Below, piece by piece: positions 54,670 to 63,672 of a stretch of 64,000 nucleotides of DNA; the stretch's first letter is position 1, and each line of letters opens with the position of its first letter. Under the pieces are notes generated by a model. The model searched no databases and had not been told where the DNA came from. It was given only the letters and a program-made list of their open reading frames with translations. This stretch comes from Nocardioides aromaticivorans. Its GTDB lineage: Bacteria; Actinomycetota; Actinomycetes; Propionibacteriales; Nocardioidaceae. The DNA is taken from NCBI RefSeq assembly GCF_013408525.1, contig NZ_JACBZM010000001.1, positions 1,984,001 through 2,048,000 on the forward strand, in the 5' to 3' direction. The position numbers were made by a program, and so were the translations under genes.

Positions 54670-56904
54670 GTGGTCGTCCGTCGTTCGCTCCTGCCCTGGG
54701 GTGTGCTGACGACTCTCCTGATCGGCCTCCTCGGCATGGCCGCGCCGGCCTCCGCGCGACCCGACGACGACACGTACGACGCCCCGCTCGAGATCACGAT
54801 CGCGGACCTCACCCCCGGCGTGCTGCCGCGCAACGGGCCGCTCGAGATCCGCGGCACCGTGACGAACACCGACCTCGAGACCTGGAGCAAGATCCGGCTC
54901 TACCCGGTGTTCAACGTCGGCGCCGAGTGCACCACGACGTCCTGCGCCGAGGTGATGACGACCGCGGCCGACCTCGCCGCCGCCGCCGACTCCGACCCGG
55001 TCGCGCCGATCGGCGTCCGGGAGACGAACGTCCGCTTCGACCTGGGCACGCTGGAGCCGGGCCAGTCGGCGTCGTACACACTGACCGTGCCGCAGGCGGT
55101 CCTGCGCACCCTCTTCCCCGACCCGAAGACCGGCGTCTACTGGCTGGGCGTGCACGCGCTCGGCGGCAGTGCCCACACCCCGGACGACAGCATCACCGCA
55201 GACGGCCGGGCGCGGACCTTCCTGCCCTCGGTGCGCAGCCCCAACGGACCCGAGGTCGACACGGCGGTCGTGCTGCCCCTGCGCGGCCGGATCACGCACG
55301 CCGAGGACGGCACGGTGGCCGATGCCGGCGCCTGGACCGAGGCGCTCGGCGTCGACGGCCAGCTCGGCGGCCCGCTGGCCTTCGGGGCGGCGGCCGGCCT
55401 CGCGCCGGTGACCTGGCTGCTGGACCCCGCCGTGCCCGACGCGGTCCGCCAGCTGGCCGACGGCAACCCGGCGCGCAAGGTCACGCCGGTGCCGGACCCC
55501 AACGAGCCGACGCCGAGCAACGAACCGTCCGACGACGGCGACGGCGCGGCCGAGGAGGAGCCGGACACCGACACCCCGCTCGCCCGGTCGGCCCGCTCGT
55601 GGCTGGCCCAGGCGGAGAGCGAGGTCGGCGACGGCACCCTCGCCACGCTCCCGTACGGCGACCCGGACCTCGCCTCCGCGGCCGACTCGCTGCCCAGCCT
55701 CTACCGGGCCGCCCGTGAGCAGACCGGGCCCGAGCTGTCCTCGTGGGACCTCGATGCGCTGCCCGTCGCGGGATCGCCCGACGGCTACCTGCCGGCGAAC
55801 GCGATCTCCGCCGTCGACGACGGCGCCGTGCTGCTGCTCGGCGACCAGATGTTCCCCCGGGAGACCTTCTCGGCGCGCCCGCCCGTCGCCGGGCTCGTCG
55901 GCGACCGGCCGGTGGTCGTCACCTCCACGGCCGCCGCGACCGGCGGACCGGGACCCGACGCCGAGCTGTCGCCGGTCGCGCTGCGCCAGCGGATCCTCGC
56001 GGAGGCGGTGGTCCGCCTGCTGCGCGCCGGCGACAAGGACCCGGACCCGCTGGTCGTCGTCCTGCCGTCCTCCGTGTCGGCGGCCGGGGCGTCGAGCTTC
56101 TGGTCCGGGCTCGACCAGCCGTGGATCAACCTGTCCGGGCTCGACGACCTCGTCGTGGAGCCGGGCACGGGCGCCGACGGCAAGGTGGCGGCCGACCGGC
56201 AGATCGACCCGGCCGACCTGAGCTACCCACCCGGCCAGGAGGACGAGGAGCTGCCGGGCACCGTGCTGGTCGAGGCCGGGCAGCTGATCCGCGCCGCCCG
56301 CGCCTACCAGGCGATCCTGGGCGACGACTACACCGTCGGGGGCGAGCTGCTCCGCGAGGCGCTCGCCGGGTCGTCGTACGCACAGCGCGGCGACGCCCAG
56401 GCGGCCTGGCGGCTGGCGACGACCCGGATGTGGGTCGAGGGCCAGCTGGACAAGATCACCATCGAGGCCCCCGACGGGGTGACCCTGTCGGGCACGTCGG
56501 GCGGCTTCAACGTGTCGGTGCGCAACGACCTCGACGAGCCGGTCACGGTCGCGATCGACGCGACCGCGGACTCCGGCGCGACGATCGAGGTCGCCAACCC
56601 GATCCGGCTCGCAGCGCACAGCCGCACCTCGGTCCCGATCGACGCCACCATGAGCCGCACCGGCGTGCACAACGTGACCCTGCGCCTGACCGACGTCGAC
56701 GGCACCGCGCTCGGCGCCGACGACACCCTGCCGCTGCGCACCGGCCAGGCCGGCGTGGTGATCTGGGCGATCATCGGCTCCGGCGCCGGCATCCTCTTCG
56801 TCGCGATCGCGATCCGGCTGGTCCGCCGCTTCCGGCGGCGCAGCCGGCCCGCCGACGCGGGGGACGACACCGCGGGCGACGACACCGCGGGGGAGACCGC
56901 GTGA
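54670..56904 (+). CDS. DUF6049-like exported protein (Rv3909-like)
   Basis: A 744-residue protein with a signal peptide (VRRSLLPWGVLTTLLIGLLGMAAPASA), a large extracytoplasmic part with beta-rich ends (ITIADLTPGVLPRNGPLEIRGTVTNTD; GFNVSVRNDLDEPVTVAIDA) and a C-terminal helix (VVIWAIIGSGAGILFVAIAIRLVRRF) with basic tail. An acidic linker (PNEPTPSNEPSDDGDG) lies near 280. The position between pcnA and murJ matches Rv3909. It probably helps MurJ/cell-wall assembly; the role is not proven. It overlaps murJ by 4 bp (GTGA). Confidence 0.88.
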   Translation: MVVRRSLLPWGVLTTLLIGLLGMAAPASARPDDDTYDAPLEITIADLTPGVLPRNGPLEIRGTVTNTDLETWSKIRLYPVFNVGAECTTTSCAEVMTTAADLAAAADSDPVAPIGVRETNVRFDLGTLEPGQSASYTLTVPQAVLRTLFPDPKTGVYWLGVHALGGSAHTPDDSITADGRARTFLPSVRSPNGPEVDTAVVLPLRGRITHAEDGTVADAGAWTEALGVDGQLGGPLAFGAAAGLAPVTWLLDPAVPDAVRQLADGNPARKVTPVPDPNEPTPSNEPSDDGDGAAEEEPDTDTPLARSARSWLAQAESEVGDGTLATLPYGDPDLASAADSLPSLYRAAREQTGPELSSWDLDALPVAGSPDGYLPANAISAVDDGAVLLLGDQMFPRETFSARPPVAGLVGDRPVVVTSTAAATGGPGPDAELSPVALRQRILAEAVVRLLRAGDKDPDPLVVVLPSSVSAAGASSFWSGLDQPWINLSGLDDLVVEPGTGADGKVAADRQIDPADLSYPPGQEDEELPGTVLVEAGQLIRAARAYQAILGDDYTVGGELLREALAGSSYAQRGDAQAAWRLATTRMWVEGQLDKITIEAPDGVTLSGTSGGFNVSVRNDLDEPVTVAIDATADSGATIEVANPIRLAAHSRTSVPIDATMSRTGVHNVTLRLTDVDGTALGADDTLPLRTGQAGVVIWAIIGSGAGILFVAIAIRLVRRFRRRSRPADAGDDTAGDDTAGETA

Positions 56905-58589
56905 GCGCGGCCGACGACACCGGCTCCGACGAGCGGAGGATCCTCGCCAACACCGCGGTGATGGCGGCGGGCACGGTCGTCTCCCGGTTCAGCGGCTTCA
57001 TCCGCTCGACCCTGCTGGCGGCGGCGCTCGGCGTCTCGCTGCACGCCGACCTCTTCACGGTGGCCAACACCGTGCCCAACATGATCTACATCCTCATCGC
57101 GGGGGGTGTCTTCAACGCGGTCCTGGTGCCGCAGCTCAAGCGCGCGATGCTGCGCGACGAGGACGGCGGCGCGGCGTACGTCGACCGGTTGATGACGCTC
57201 GCGATCGCCTTCCTCGGCGTGGTGACCGTGCTCCTCGTCGTCGCGGCCCCGCTGGTGATGCAGGTCGTCCTGGGCTCGAAGTTCGACGACCCCGCGCTGG
57301 CCGAGCAGCGGCAGTCGGCGATCGACTTCGCCCGCTTCTGCCTGCCGCAGGTCTTCTTCTACGGCATGTTCGTGCTGATCGGGCAGGTCCTCAACGCCCG
57401 CGGCCGGTTCGGCCCGATGATGTGGGCGCCGATCGCCAACAACGTCATCTCGGTGGCCGTCCTGGTGACCTACCTGGTCGTCTTCGGCCCGGCCACGAAG
57501 GCCGAGCAGCTGGGTCCGTTCACCCCCGGCCAGGAGGCGCTGCTCGGCATCGGCGCCACCCTGGGCATCGCGGCCCAGCTGCTCATCCTGGTGCCCTACC
57601 TGCGCGCCGCCGGGATCCGCTACCGGCCCCGCTTCGACTTCCGGGGCGTCGGCCTCGGCCAGACCTTCAAGCTCGGCGTGTGGACGGTGCTCTTCGTCAT
57701 CGTCAACCAGATCGCCTACATCGTCGTCGTGCGCCTGGCCTCCAACGGCACCGCCTCGGCCGACGACGGCACCGGCATCACGATCTACTCCAGCGTGATG
57801 CTCGTGGTGATGGTGCCGCACTCGATCATCACCGTCTCGCTGGCCACCGCGATCCTGCCGCGGCTCTCCGACGCCGCCGCGCGCGGCGACCTCGGGGCGC
57901 TGGCCGCGACGCTGGGCAGCACGCTGCGCACGGCGCTCGCGGTCGTCGTACCGTTCGCGGCACTGCTGCCGTCGATCGCCCTGCCGCTGGCCCAGGTCAT
58001 CTGGGGCCACGGCGCGACCGCGGACGGCTACCACCGCTTCGAGTCCTCGATGGTGCTGTTCGGGTTCGGCGTCGTGGCGTTCACCGTCCACTACCTGGTC
58101 CTGCGCGGCTTCTACGCCCTCGAGCGCAACCGGACGGTCTTCTGGGTGCAGTGCGTGATCGCCGCGACCAACATCGGGCTGGCGCTGCTGTTCGTCAGCC
58201 GGGTGGACCCGTGGGACACCTCGCCGATGCTGGTGCTGGCCTACACGGCGTCGTACACGGTCGGCTCGGTGCTCTCCAGCATCGTGCTGGTCCGGCTGAT
58301 GCGCAGGGGCGGCCACCCGGCCCGCGGCGGCGCCCGCCAGTGGCGGGGCTTCGTGGTCCGGCTGCTCGCCGCCGCCGCCGTCGTGTACGCCGTCGCGCGG
58401 CTCGTGCTGATCATCGTCGACGACACCATCGGCGAGGTCTCCAGCGCGCCCGGCTGGGTGTGGGCCGGGGTGGAGCTGGCCGTGGTCTCCGCGGCCGGTG
58501 GCGCCGCGCTGCTGGCGGCCGCCAAGGTGCTCCGGATCGACGAGGTGAACTCGGTCGTGGGCACCGTGCTGGCCCGCGTGCGGCGCTGA
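56901..58589 (+). CDS. murJ: Lipid II flippase MurJ (MviN)
   Basis: A 562-residue membrane protein with about 14 helices. The MviN pattern is at the N-terminus (AGTVVSRFSGFIRSTLLAAALGVSLHADLFTVANTVPNMIYILIAGGVFNAVLVPQL), and later VPHSIITVSLATAILPRLSDAAARGD. It flips lipid II across the membrane. Unlike the fused MviN of M. tuberculosis (Rv3910), the pseudokinase is a separate downstream gene. GTG 56901 overlaps the DUF6049 stop. Confidence 0.95.
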   Translation: MSAADDTGSDERRILANTAVMAAGTVVSRFSGFIRSTLLAAALGVSLHADLFTVANTVPNMIYILIAGGVFNAVLVPQLKRAMLRDEDGGAAYVDRLMTLAIAFLGVVTVLLVVAAPLVMQVVLGSKFDDPALAEQRQSAIDFARFCLPQVFFYGMFVLIGQVLNARGRFGPMMWAPIANNVISVAVLVTYLVVFGPATKAEQLGPFTPGQEALLGIGATLGIAAQLLILVPYLRAAGIRYRPRFDFRGVGLGQTFKLGVWTVLFVIVNQIAYIVVVRLASNGTASADDGTGITIYSSVMLVVMVPHSIITVSLATAILPRLSDAAARGDLGALAATLGSTLRTALAVVVPFAALLPSIALPLAQVIWGHGATADGYHRFESSMVLFGFGVVAFTVHYLVLRGFYALERNRTVFWVQCVIAATNIGLALLFVSRVDPWDTSPMLVLAYTASYTVGSVLSSIVLVRLMRRGGHPARGGARQWRGFVVRLLAAAAVVYAVARLVLIIVDDTIGEVSSAPGWVWAGVELAVVSAAGGAALLAAAKVLRIDEVNSVVGTVLARVRR

Positions 58590-58659
58590 CGGCCAGGTGC
58601 CTGCGAGGGTGCCCGCTGGTGCCTAGGATGGAGTGACGAGAGAGGGACTGGACTTCCAG

Positions 58660-60555
58660 GTGGCGACGTCGACGCGGTCGGGGGATGTGCTCGCCGGCCG
58701 CTACCGGTTGATCGACCTGCTGAGCGAGAGCGGCGGCGGGCGGTTCTGGCGTGCCCACGACGCCGTCCTCGAGCGGTTCGTCGCCCTCCACGTCATCGAC
58801 GTCGAGGACGCGCGCGCCCCCGGTCTCGTCGAGGCGGCCCGCACCTCGGCCGGCGTCCTGGACCCCCGGATCCTCCGGGTGCTCGACGCCCAGCAGGAGG
58901 ACGGCCGCTGCTTCGTCGTCAACGAGTGGGGGACCGGCACCTCGCTCGACATCCTGGTCACCCACGCCGGCCCGCTCGGCCCGCGGCGCGCGGCCTGGCT
59001 GGTCGCCGACGTCGCCGACGCGATCGCCCGGGCCCACGCCGCCGGCGTCACCCACGGGCGGCTCAACCCGGAGAACGTCCTCATCGACCGCTACGGCTCG
59101 GTCCGCCTCATCGGCATGTGCGTCGACGCCGCCCTGCACGGGCTGCCCCCGGGCGACGTCCAGGGCGACCTGGAGGACCTCGGCGGCCTCCTCTACTGCG
59201 CGCTCACCGGCGTCTGGCCCGGTCCGTCGGGCTCGATCGTGCCGGCCGCCCCGCGCGAGAACGGCACCTTCCTCAGCCCGCGACAGGTCCGCGCCGGCGT
59301 CCCGAAGCAGCTCGACCTGGTGTGGCGGGAGTTCGAGTGCACCGGCGTGCACACCCGGCGCCGGATGCTCGGCAGCGACCACCCCGACGTCAGCACCGCG
59401 CAGGGCATCGCCGAGGAGCTGCTGGCGTTCGTCGGCGACCCGGCGGGCATGCCGGAGTCGCTCGCCCAGGCGATCCCGCAGGTCAACGAGCTGCGGCCGG
59501 TGTGGCTGCCCGCCGTCGACGACCCGCTGCCCCACGACTCCTCGCGCGACGACATCCCGGTGGTGCCGGCCGCCGAGCCCGAGCTCGACCTCGAGAGCGT
59601 CGACCTCTCCGACCCGCCCGTGCCGACGCCCGCCGACGTGACCGACCTGCCCACCGAGGCGGGGATGCCCGTCTTCGGCGAGGGCGAGGACGACGACGTG
59701 CAGTGGCTGCGCACCCGCAGCACCCCGCCGCCGCCCCCGCCGCCCTTCGAGGACCTGCCCGAGCGCCCCCTCTTCGCCGAAGGCGTACGACGACCGCGAC
59801 CCGACCTCGGACCGGGTCCGGCCGGCAACGGCTGGCCGGCGTCGGTCGGCGACGACGGCCCCCCGGCCACGGGGTACTGGCCGTGGGACGAGGACGGCGC
59901 GCCACCGTCGGCCGACCTCGACGGCACCGGGGAGATCGTGCCCGGGCGCAACTGGCTGCGCCTCGCCATGGGCGTCGCCGTGGCCGTGCTGCTGCTGGTC
60001 GGCATCGCGATCGCCTTCAACCTCGGCCGCGGCCGCACCCCGCTCGGCGGCGACCCCGACGACGAGCCGGTGACCACGCCGTCGAGCACGGCCAGCCAGG
60101 CCTCGGTGCTGCGCGGCGTCACCGTGCGCGACTTCGACCCGCTCGGCACCGACGGCGAGGAGAACGCCGGCGACGTCGACAACCTCGTCGACGGCAAGGC
60201 CTCGACCACCTGGCGCACCAGCACCTACAAGGACCAGCTCGGCCCGCCACCCGGCCTGAAGACGGGGGTCGGCGTGCTGCTCGACCTCGGCCAGGTGCGC
60301 CAGGTCAGCGCGGTCGACGTACGCCTCGACGGGCAGACCACCCTCGCGGTCTACGGCTTCGACGCGGCCCCGACGGGAGCCCCGGCGGGCAAGCCGCTGG
60401 CGCAGGCCAGCGGCACCGGCGTGGTCGGGCTCGCGCCGGCCGACCGCCAGCCGGTCGCTGCCCGCTACCTTGTGCTCTGGCTGACCTCGCTGCCCGAGGT
60501 CGACGGCGGGGACTTCCGTGGCGAGATCGCAGAGGTGGTGGTTCGTGGCGAGTGA
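58660..60555 (+). CDS. Membrane pseudokinase with extracellular beta-sandwich
   Basis: A 631-residue protein. The kinase-like domain covers about 15-260. The ATP-binding Lys is replaced (VALHVI, His44), HRDLKPEN reads HGRLNPEN, and DFG reads IGM, so it should be catalytically dead. An acidic/proline linker (PPPPPPPFEDLPE) leads to one helix (LAMGVAVAVLLLVGIAIAF), then an F5/8-type-C-like sandwich (FDPLGTDGEENAGDVDNLVDGKASTTWRT). It matches the FhaA-binding pseudokinase of MviN in Mycobacterium. GTG 58660 is preferred over 58633, given TAGGAT at 58624 and GAGAGGGA in between. Confidence 0.88.
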   Translation: MATSTRSGDVLAGRYRLIDLLSESGGGRFWRAHDAVLERFVALHVIDVEDARAPGLVEAARTSAGVLDPRILRVLDAQQEDGRCFVVNEWGTGTSLDILVTHAGPLGPRRAAWLVADVADAIARAHAAGVTHGRLNPENVLIDRYGSVRLIGMCVDAALHGLPPGDVQGDLEDLGGLLYCALTGVWPGPSGSIVPAAPRENGTFLSPRQVRAGVPKQLDLVWREFECTGVHTRRRMLGSDHPDVSTAQGIAEELLAFVGDPAGMPESLAQAIPQVNELRPVWLPAVDDPLPHDSSRDDIPVVPAAEPELDLESVDLSDPPVPTPADVTDLPTEAGMPVFGEGEDDDVQWLRTRSTPPPPPPPFEDLPERPLFAEGVRRPRPDLGPGPAGNGWPASVGDDGPPATGYWPWDEDGAPPSADLDGTGEIVPGRNWLRLAMGVAVAVLLLVGIAIAFNLGRGRTPLGGDPDDEPVTTPSSTASQASVLRGVTVRDFDPLGTDGEENAGDVDNLVDGKASTTWRTSTYKDQLGPPPGLKTGVGVLLDLGQVRQVSAVDVRLDGQTTLAVYGFDAAPTGAPAGKPLAQASGTGVVGLAPADRQPVAARYLVLWLTSLPEVDGGDFRGEIAEVVVRGE

Positions 60556-61267
60556 GCTGAGCGAGCCGACCGACGCCGATCTCCTGGCGGCCCACGTCGC
60601 CGGCGACGACTCCGCCTTCAGCACCCTCTTCGCCCGGCACCGTGACCGGCTCTGGGCGGTCGCGCTGCGGACCTGCAACGATCCCGAGACCGCAGCGGAC
60701 GGCCTGCAGGAGGGCCTGATCGCGGCGTTCCGCCGCGCCGGGTCCTACCGGGGCGAGGCCGCCGTCACCACCTGGCTCCACCGCATCGTGGTCAACGCCT
60801 GCCTCGACCGCCTCCGAGCGGCCCGGGTACGACGGGCCGAGCCCCTGCCCGAGGACGTCGACGACCTGCGGCCGGTCCGCCAGACGGTGGGCGACGCGGT
60901 CGACCCAGCGGACCAGTCCGTCGCGACGGAGCGGCGCGCGCTGGTCAGGGCTGCCCTCGGGCGGCTGTCCGAGGAGCAGCGGGCTGCCGTCGTGCTCGTG
61001 GACATGGAGGGCTACTCCGTCGCGGAGACCGCGCTGATCCTCGACTGCGCCGAGGGCACCGTGAAGAGCCGGTGCTCGCGGGCGCGGGCCAAGCTGGCCG
61101 TGCTGCTGGCCGACGTGCTCGACGTGACCGAGCCCACGGGAGCCGGGCCGGCCGCGGGCGCCACCGACGGGAACCCCGCGAGCGGACCGGACGTCGGATC
61201 CCTGACGCGCCGGGGACCACCCGCCGCCGAGGCGGGCGCCGTCCCGCAGGCCCCGACCGTCGACTGA
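60545..61267 (+). CDS. sigM: ECF sigma factor SigM
   Basis: A 240-residue ECF sigma factor. Region 2 reads DDSAFSTLFARHRDRLWAVALRTCNDPETAADGLQEGLIAAFRRAGSYRGEAAVTTWLHRIVVNACLDRLR; region 4 is LGRLSEEQRAAVVLVDMEGYSVAETALILDCAEGTVKSRCSRARAKL. A long Pro/Ala/Gly-rich tail follows (about 195-240), which is unusual for ECF factors. GTG 60545 has GAGGTGG upstream and overlaps the pseudokinase stop by 11 bp. The order murJ-kinase-sigM-anti-sigma-trxB matches other actinobacteria. Confidence 0.93.
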   Translation: MASELSEPTDADLLAAHVAGDDSAFSTLFARHRDRLWAVALRTCNDPETAADGLQEGLIAAFRRAGSYRGEAAVTTWLHRIVVNACLDRLRAARVRRAEPLPEDVDDLRPVRQTVGDAVDPADQSVATERRALVRAALGRLSEEQRAAVVLVDMEGYSVAETALILDCAEGTVKSRCSRARAKLAVLLADVLDVTEPTGAGPAAGATDGNPASGPDVGSLTRRGPPAAEAGAVPQAPTVD

Positions 61268-61269
61268 CC

Positions 61270-61292
61270 TGCCGCACTCCCGAGGTGCGGCA
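61270..61292 (+). other. Hairpin between sigM and its anti-sigma gene
   Basis: TGCCGCAC (61270-61277) pairs with GTGCGGCA (61285-61292) around a 7-nt loop, in the 46-bp gap. No T-run follows. It could tune the ratio of sigma to anti-sigma by mRNA processing or partial attenuation; this is speculation. Confidence 0.4.
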
Positions 61293-61313
61293 CCGCCCCA
61301 CCAGGAACCCGAG

Positions 61314-62144
61314 ATGACCGATCCCACCGAGCCGGACGCCCCGGCCGACGCCGCCGACGCCGGCGACGCGCCCCTCGACCCGCAGGTCGAGGCGGCGGTC
61401 CGTCGTACCCTCGCGGCCGCGGGGGGCCCCGAGCCGATGCCCGCCGAGGTGACGGCGCGCCTCGACGGCGTCATCGAGGAGCTGGTCGCGGACAGGTCGG
61501 CGTCCGGCGCGACCGTCTCCCACCCCGAGAACCCCGGCATCGTCGTACCCCTCGACGCCGCGGCCCGGCGCCGCCGGGTCCGGGTCCGGGTGCTGCTCGG
61601 CGCCGCGGCGGCCGTGGTCGCCGTCGCAGCCGGCGCCGGGATCGTCAACAACGACCGGCAGGGCGACGGCAGCGACGCCGCGACCGCCAGCTCCGACGAG
61701 GCGCCCGCCCGCGACGCCGCGGGCTCGGCGGCTGACGACGACGCGCTGGGCGAGGCCCAGGACTTCGTCAGCGGCAACGCCGAGAAGGACGCCAGCGCGA
61801 CGGCCGCGCCCGAGGCGTCCAGCGCGACGCCGCGCCGGGTGGTCACCGAGGAGCAGCTGCGCCGGGTCCGTCCGGACCACCTGCGCGAGGACCTGGTCGC
61901 GCTGCAGCACTACTCCCTGCCGCACCCGGCCGCCGCCGACTACGGCCGGGCGACCCTCACCGCCCCCGCCGACTTCATGTGCGAGACCGCCGACTTCGGC
62001 AGCGGCTACCTCGTCGGCGTCCTGTACGACGGCAAGCCGGCCGTGGTCGCGTTCCGGGAGCCGGTCGGGTCCAACCAGGCGGCCGAGGTGCTGGCGTGCG
62101 GCACCGGCGACGTCCTGCACTCGATGATCCTCGCCGCCAGCTGA
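61314..62144 (+). CDS. Membrane anti-sigma factor-like protein (Rv3912-like)
   Basis: A 276-residue protein: acidic N-terminal region (about 1-80) with helix [35 protein letters not shown], one helix at about 93-111, then an extracytoplasmic Ala/Asp-rich linker and a small C-terminal domain ([51 protein letters not shown]). The single helix with a cytoplasmic N-terminal domain fits an anti-sigma factor. It directly follows sigM, as Rv3912 follows Rv3911. No zinc HxxxCxxC motif is present. Confidence 0.85.
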   Translation: MTDPTEPDAPADAADAGDAPLDPQVEAAVRRTLAAAGGPEPMPAEVTARLDGVIEELVADRSASGATVSHPENPGIVVPLDAAARRRRVRVRVLLGAAAAVVAVAAGAGIVNNDRQGDGSDAATASSDEAPARDAAGSAADDDALGEAQDFVSGNAEKDASATAAPEASSATPRRVVTEEQLRRVRPDHLREDLVALQHYSLPHPAAADYGRATLTAPADFMCETADFGSGYLVGVLYDGKPAVVAFREPVGSNQAAEVLACGTGDVLHSMILAAS

Positions 62145-62177
62145 ACCATCCGCTGAGCCAGCCGCTGAACCATCCGC
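62142..62177 (+). repeat. 12-bp tandem repeat, three units
   Basis: TGAACCATCCGC (62142-62153), TGAGCCAGCCGC (62154-62165) and TGAACCATCCGC (62166-62177) are three 12-bp units beginning at the stop codon of the anti-sigma gene. Each unit carries a TGA in phase, so it also acts as a series of stop codons. It lies directly upstream of the trxB promoter. Confidence 0.7.
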
Positions 62178-62196
62178 TGGGCGCGGTTCGCCCCCG

Positions 62197-62222
62197 GGAA
62201 TGCCGGAGCCTACGATCGGGTT
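62197..62222 (+). promoter_or_regulatory. SigR/SigH-type promoter of trxB
   Basis: GGAAT (62197-62201), exactly 18 bp, then GTT (62220-62222) match the consensus GGAAT-N18-GTT for the thiol-stress sigma factor SigR (Streptomyces) / SigH (Mycobacterium), whose known targets include trxBA. The start site would be about 30 nt before the trxB ATG at 62260. Confidence 0.75.
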
Positions 62223-62259
62223 CAGCGAGTGCAGTCCTTCCACCCTGACAGGGAGTCCC

Positions 62260-63252
62260 ATGACCGAGTCCACCGAGCCCCGCAACGTCATCGTCATCGG
62301 CTCCGGTCCCTCCGGCTACACCGCAGCGATCTACGCCGCGCGGGCGCAGCTGAACCCGCTCGTCTTCGAGGGCTCGGTCACCGCCGGCGGTGCCCTGATG
62401 AACACCACCGAGGTCGAGAACTTCCCCGGCTTCCGCGACGGCATCCAGGGCCCGGCCCTGATGGACGAGATGCGCGCCCAGGCCGAGCGCTTCGGCGCCG
62501 AGCTCGTCGCCGACGACGTGGTCGAGGTCGACCTCACCGGTGACGTGAAGGTCGTCAAGACGGCCACCGACACCTACACCGCGCGGGCCGTGATCCTCTC
62601 CACCGGCTCCGGCTACCGCAAGCTCGACCTCCCCAACGAGGAGAAGCTGTCCGGCCGTGGCGTCTCGTACTGCGCCACCTGCGACGGCTTCTTCTTCCGC
62701 GAGCAGCACATCGCGGTCGTCGGCGGCGGCGACTCCGCCGTCGAGGAGGCCACCTTCCTGACCCGCTTCGGCTCGAAGGTCTCGCTGATCGTGCGCCGCG
62801 ACGAGCTGCGCGCCTCCAAGATCATGCAGGAGCGGGCCTTCGCCGACCCGAAGCTGGAGATCGTCTGGAACTCCGTGGTCGAGTCGATCAACGGCGAGGA
62901 CTCCCTCGAGTCGCTGACCCTGAAGGACACCGTCACCGGCGAGACCAGCGAGCTGCCCGCGACCGGCCTGTTCATCGCGATCGGGCACGAGCCGCGCTCC
63001 GAGCTGCTGACCGGCCAGGTCGACCTCGACGACAACGGCTACGTCCTGGTCCAGCCAGGCTCGACCGCGACCAACGTCCCCGGCGTCTTCGCCGCCGGCG
63101 ACCTGGTCGACCACACCTACCGCCAGGCGATCACCGCCGCGGGCACCGGCTGCGCCGCCGCCCTCGACGCGGAGCGCTACATCGCCGCGCTCGACCACGC
63201 CGCCGCGACCGCCGGCAACGCCCTCGCCGGGAATGCCAGCGCGGGCGCGTAG
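62260..63252 (+). CDS. trxB: Thioredoxin reductase
   Basis: A 330-residue flavoprotein. The FAD loop is [20 protein letters not shown] (about 12-31), the redox centre CATC (Cys138 and Cys141), and the NADPH loop [16 protein letters not shown] (about 153-168). It reduces thioredoxin with NADPH in the cytoplasm. CAGGGAG lies upstream of ATG 62260. It forms an operon with trxA, driven by the SigR-type promoter upstream. The C-terminus has a short Ala-rich extension. Confidence 0.97.
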   Translation: MTESTEPRNVIVIGSGPSGYTAAIYAARAQLNPLVFEGSVTAGGALMNTTEVENFPGFRDGIQGPALMDEMRAQAERFGAELVADDVVEVDLTGDVKVVKTATDTYTARAVILSTGSGYRKLDLPNEEKLSGRGVSYCATCDGFFFREQHIAVVGGGDSAVEEATFLTRFGSKVSLIVRRDELRASKIMQERAFADPKLEIVWNSVVESINGEDSLESLTLKDTVTGETSELPATGLFIAIGHEPRSELLTGQVDLDDNGYVLVQPGSTATNVPGVFAAGDLVDHTYRQAITAAGTGCAAALDAERYIAALDHAAATAGNALAGNASAGA

Positions 63253-63300
63253 GTTCCACCAACAGACTTCACGTTCACCGATACCGAAGGGGTGCCCCCA

Positions 63301-63633
63301 GTGGCCGACAACATCTCCGCCGTGACCGACGCCGAGTTCGACGCGCAGGTCCTCAAGTCCGACAAGCCCGTCCTCGTGGACTTCTGGGCCGAGTGGTGCG
63401 GTCCGTGCCGCCAGGTCGCCCCGATCCTCGACGAGATCGCCGGCGCCCACGGCGACAAGATCACGTTCTACAAGCTGAACGTCGACGAGAACCCGGTCAC
63501 CCCGGCGTCGTACCGGGTCACCGGCATCCCGACGATCAACGTCTACCAGGGCGGCGAGGTCGTGAAGACCATCGTCGGCGCCCGCCCGAAGGCCGCGATC
63601 CTCAAGGAGCTCTCCGAGTTCATCGACGCCTGA
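63301..63633 (+). CDS. trxA: Thioredoxin
   Basis: A 110-residue thioredoxin. The active site is WCGPC (Trp32, Cys33, Cys36) in VLVDFWAEWCGPCRQVAPIL, with the cis-Pro loop VTGIPTINVYQGGEVV. It starts at GTG 63301 with AAGGGG 9 nt upstream; an in-frame GTG at 63292 adds three residues and lies directly on the ribosome site. It follows trxB by 48 bp. Confidence 0.97.
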   Translation: MADNISAVTDAEFDAQVLKSDKPVLVDFWAEWCGPCRQVAPILDEIAGAHGDKITFYKLNVDENPVTPASYRVTGIPTINVYQGGEVVKTIVGARPKAAILKELSEFIDA

Positions 63634-63645
63634 CGTCGCAGCGGA

Positions 63646-63672
63646 GCCCCCGGTCCCCCTAGGACCGGGGGC
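63646..63672 (+). terminator. Hairpin terminator after trxA
   Basis: GCCCCCGGTCC (63646-63656) pairs perfectly with GGACCGGGGGC (63662-63672) around a 5-nt loop, 12 bp past the trxA stop. Only a weak T-rich tail (TTCGTGCTT) follows. The stop codon of the convergent GNAT gene (63659-63661) lies in the loop, so the hairpin may serve both directions. Confidence 0.75.

Noticed and set aside
53095..56670. 1191-residue minus-strand frame suggesting a giant pcnA
   Set aside because: Only the last 494 residues match nucleotidyltransferase; the rest is antisense to the DUF6049 gene, which has a signal peptide and conserved context.
52750..56904. 1384-residue plus-strand frame
   Set aside because: Only the part from 54670 looks like protein; the rest is out of frame with the lipoprotein gene and antisense to pcnA.
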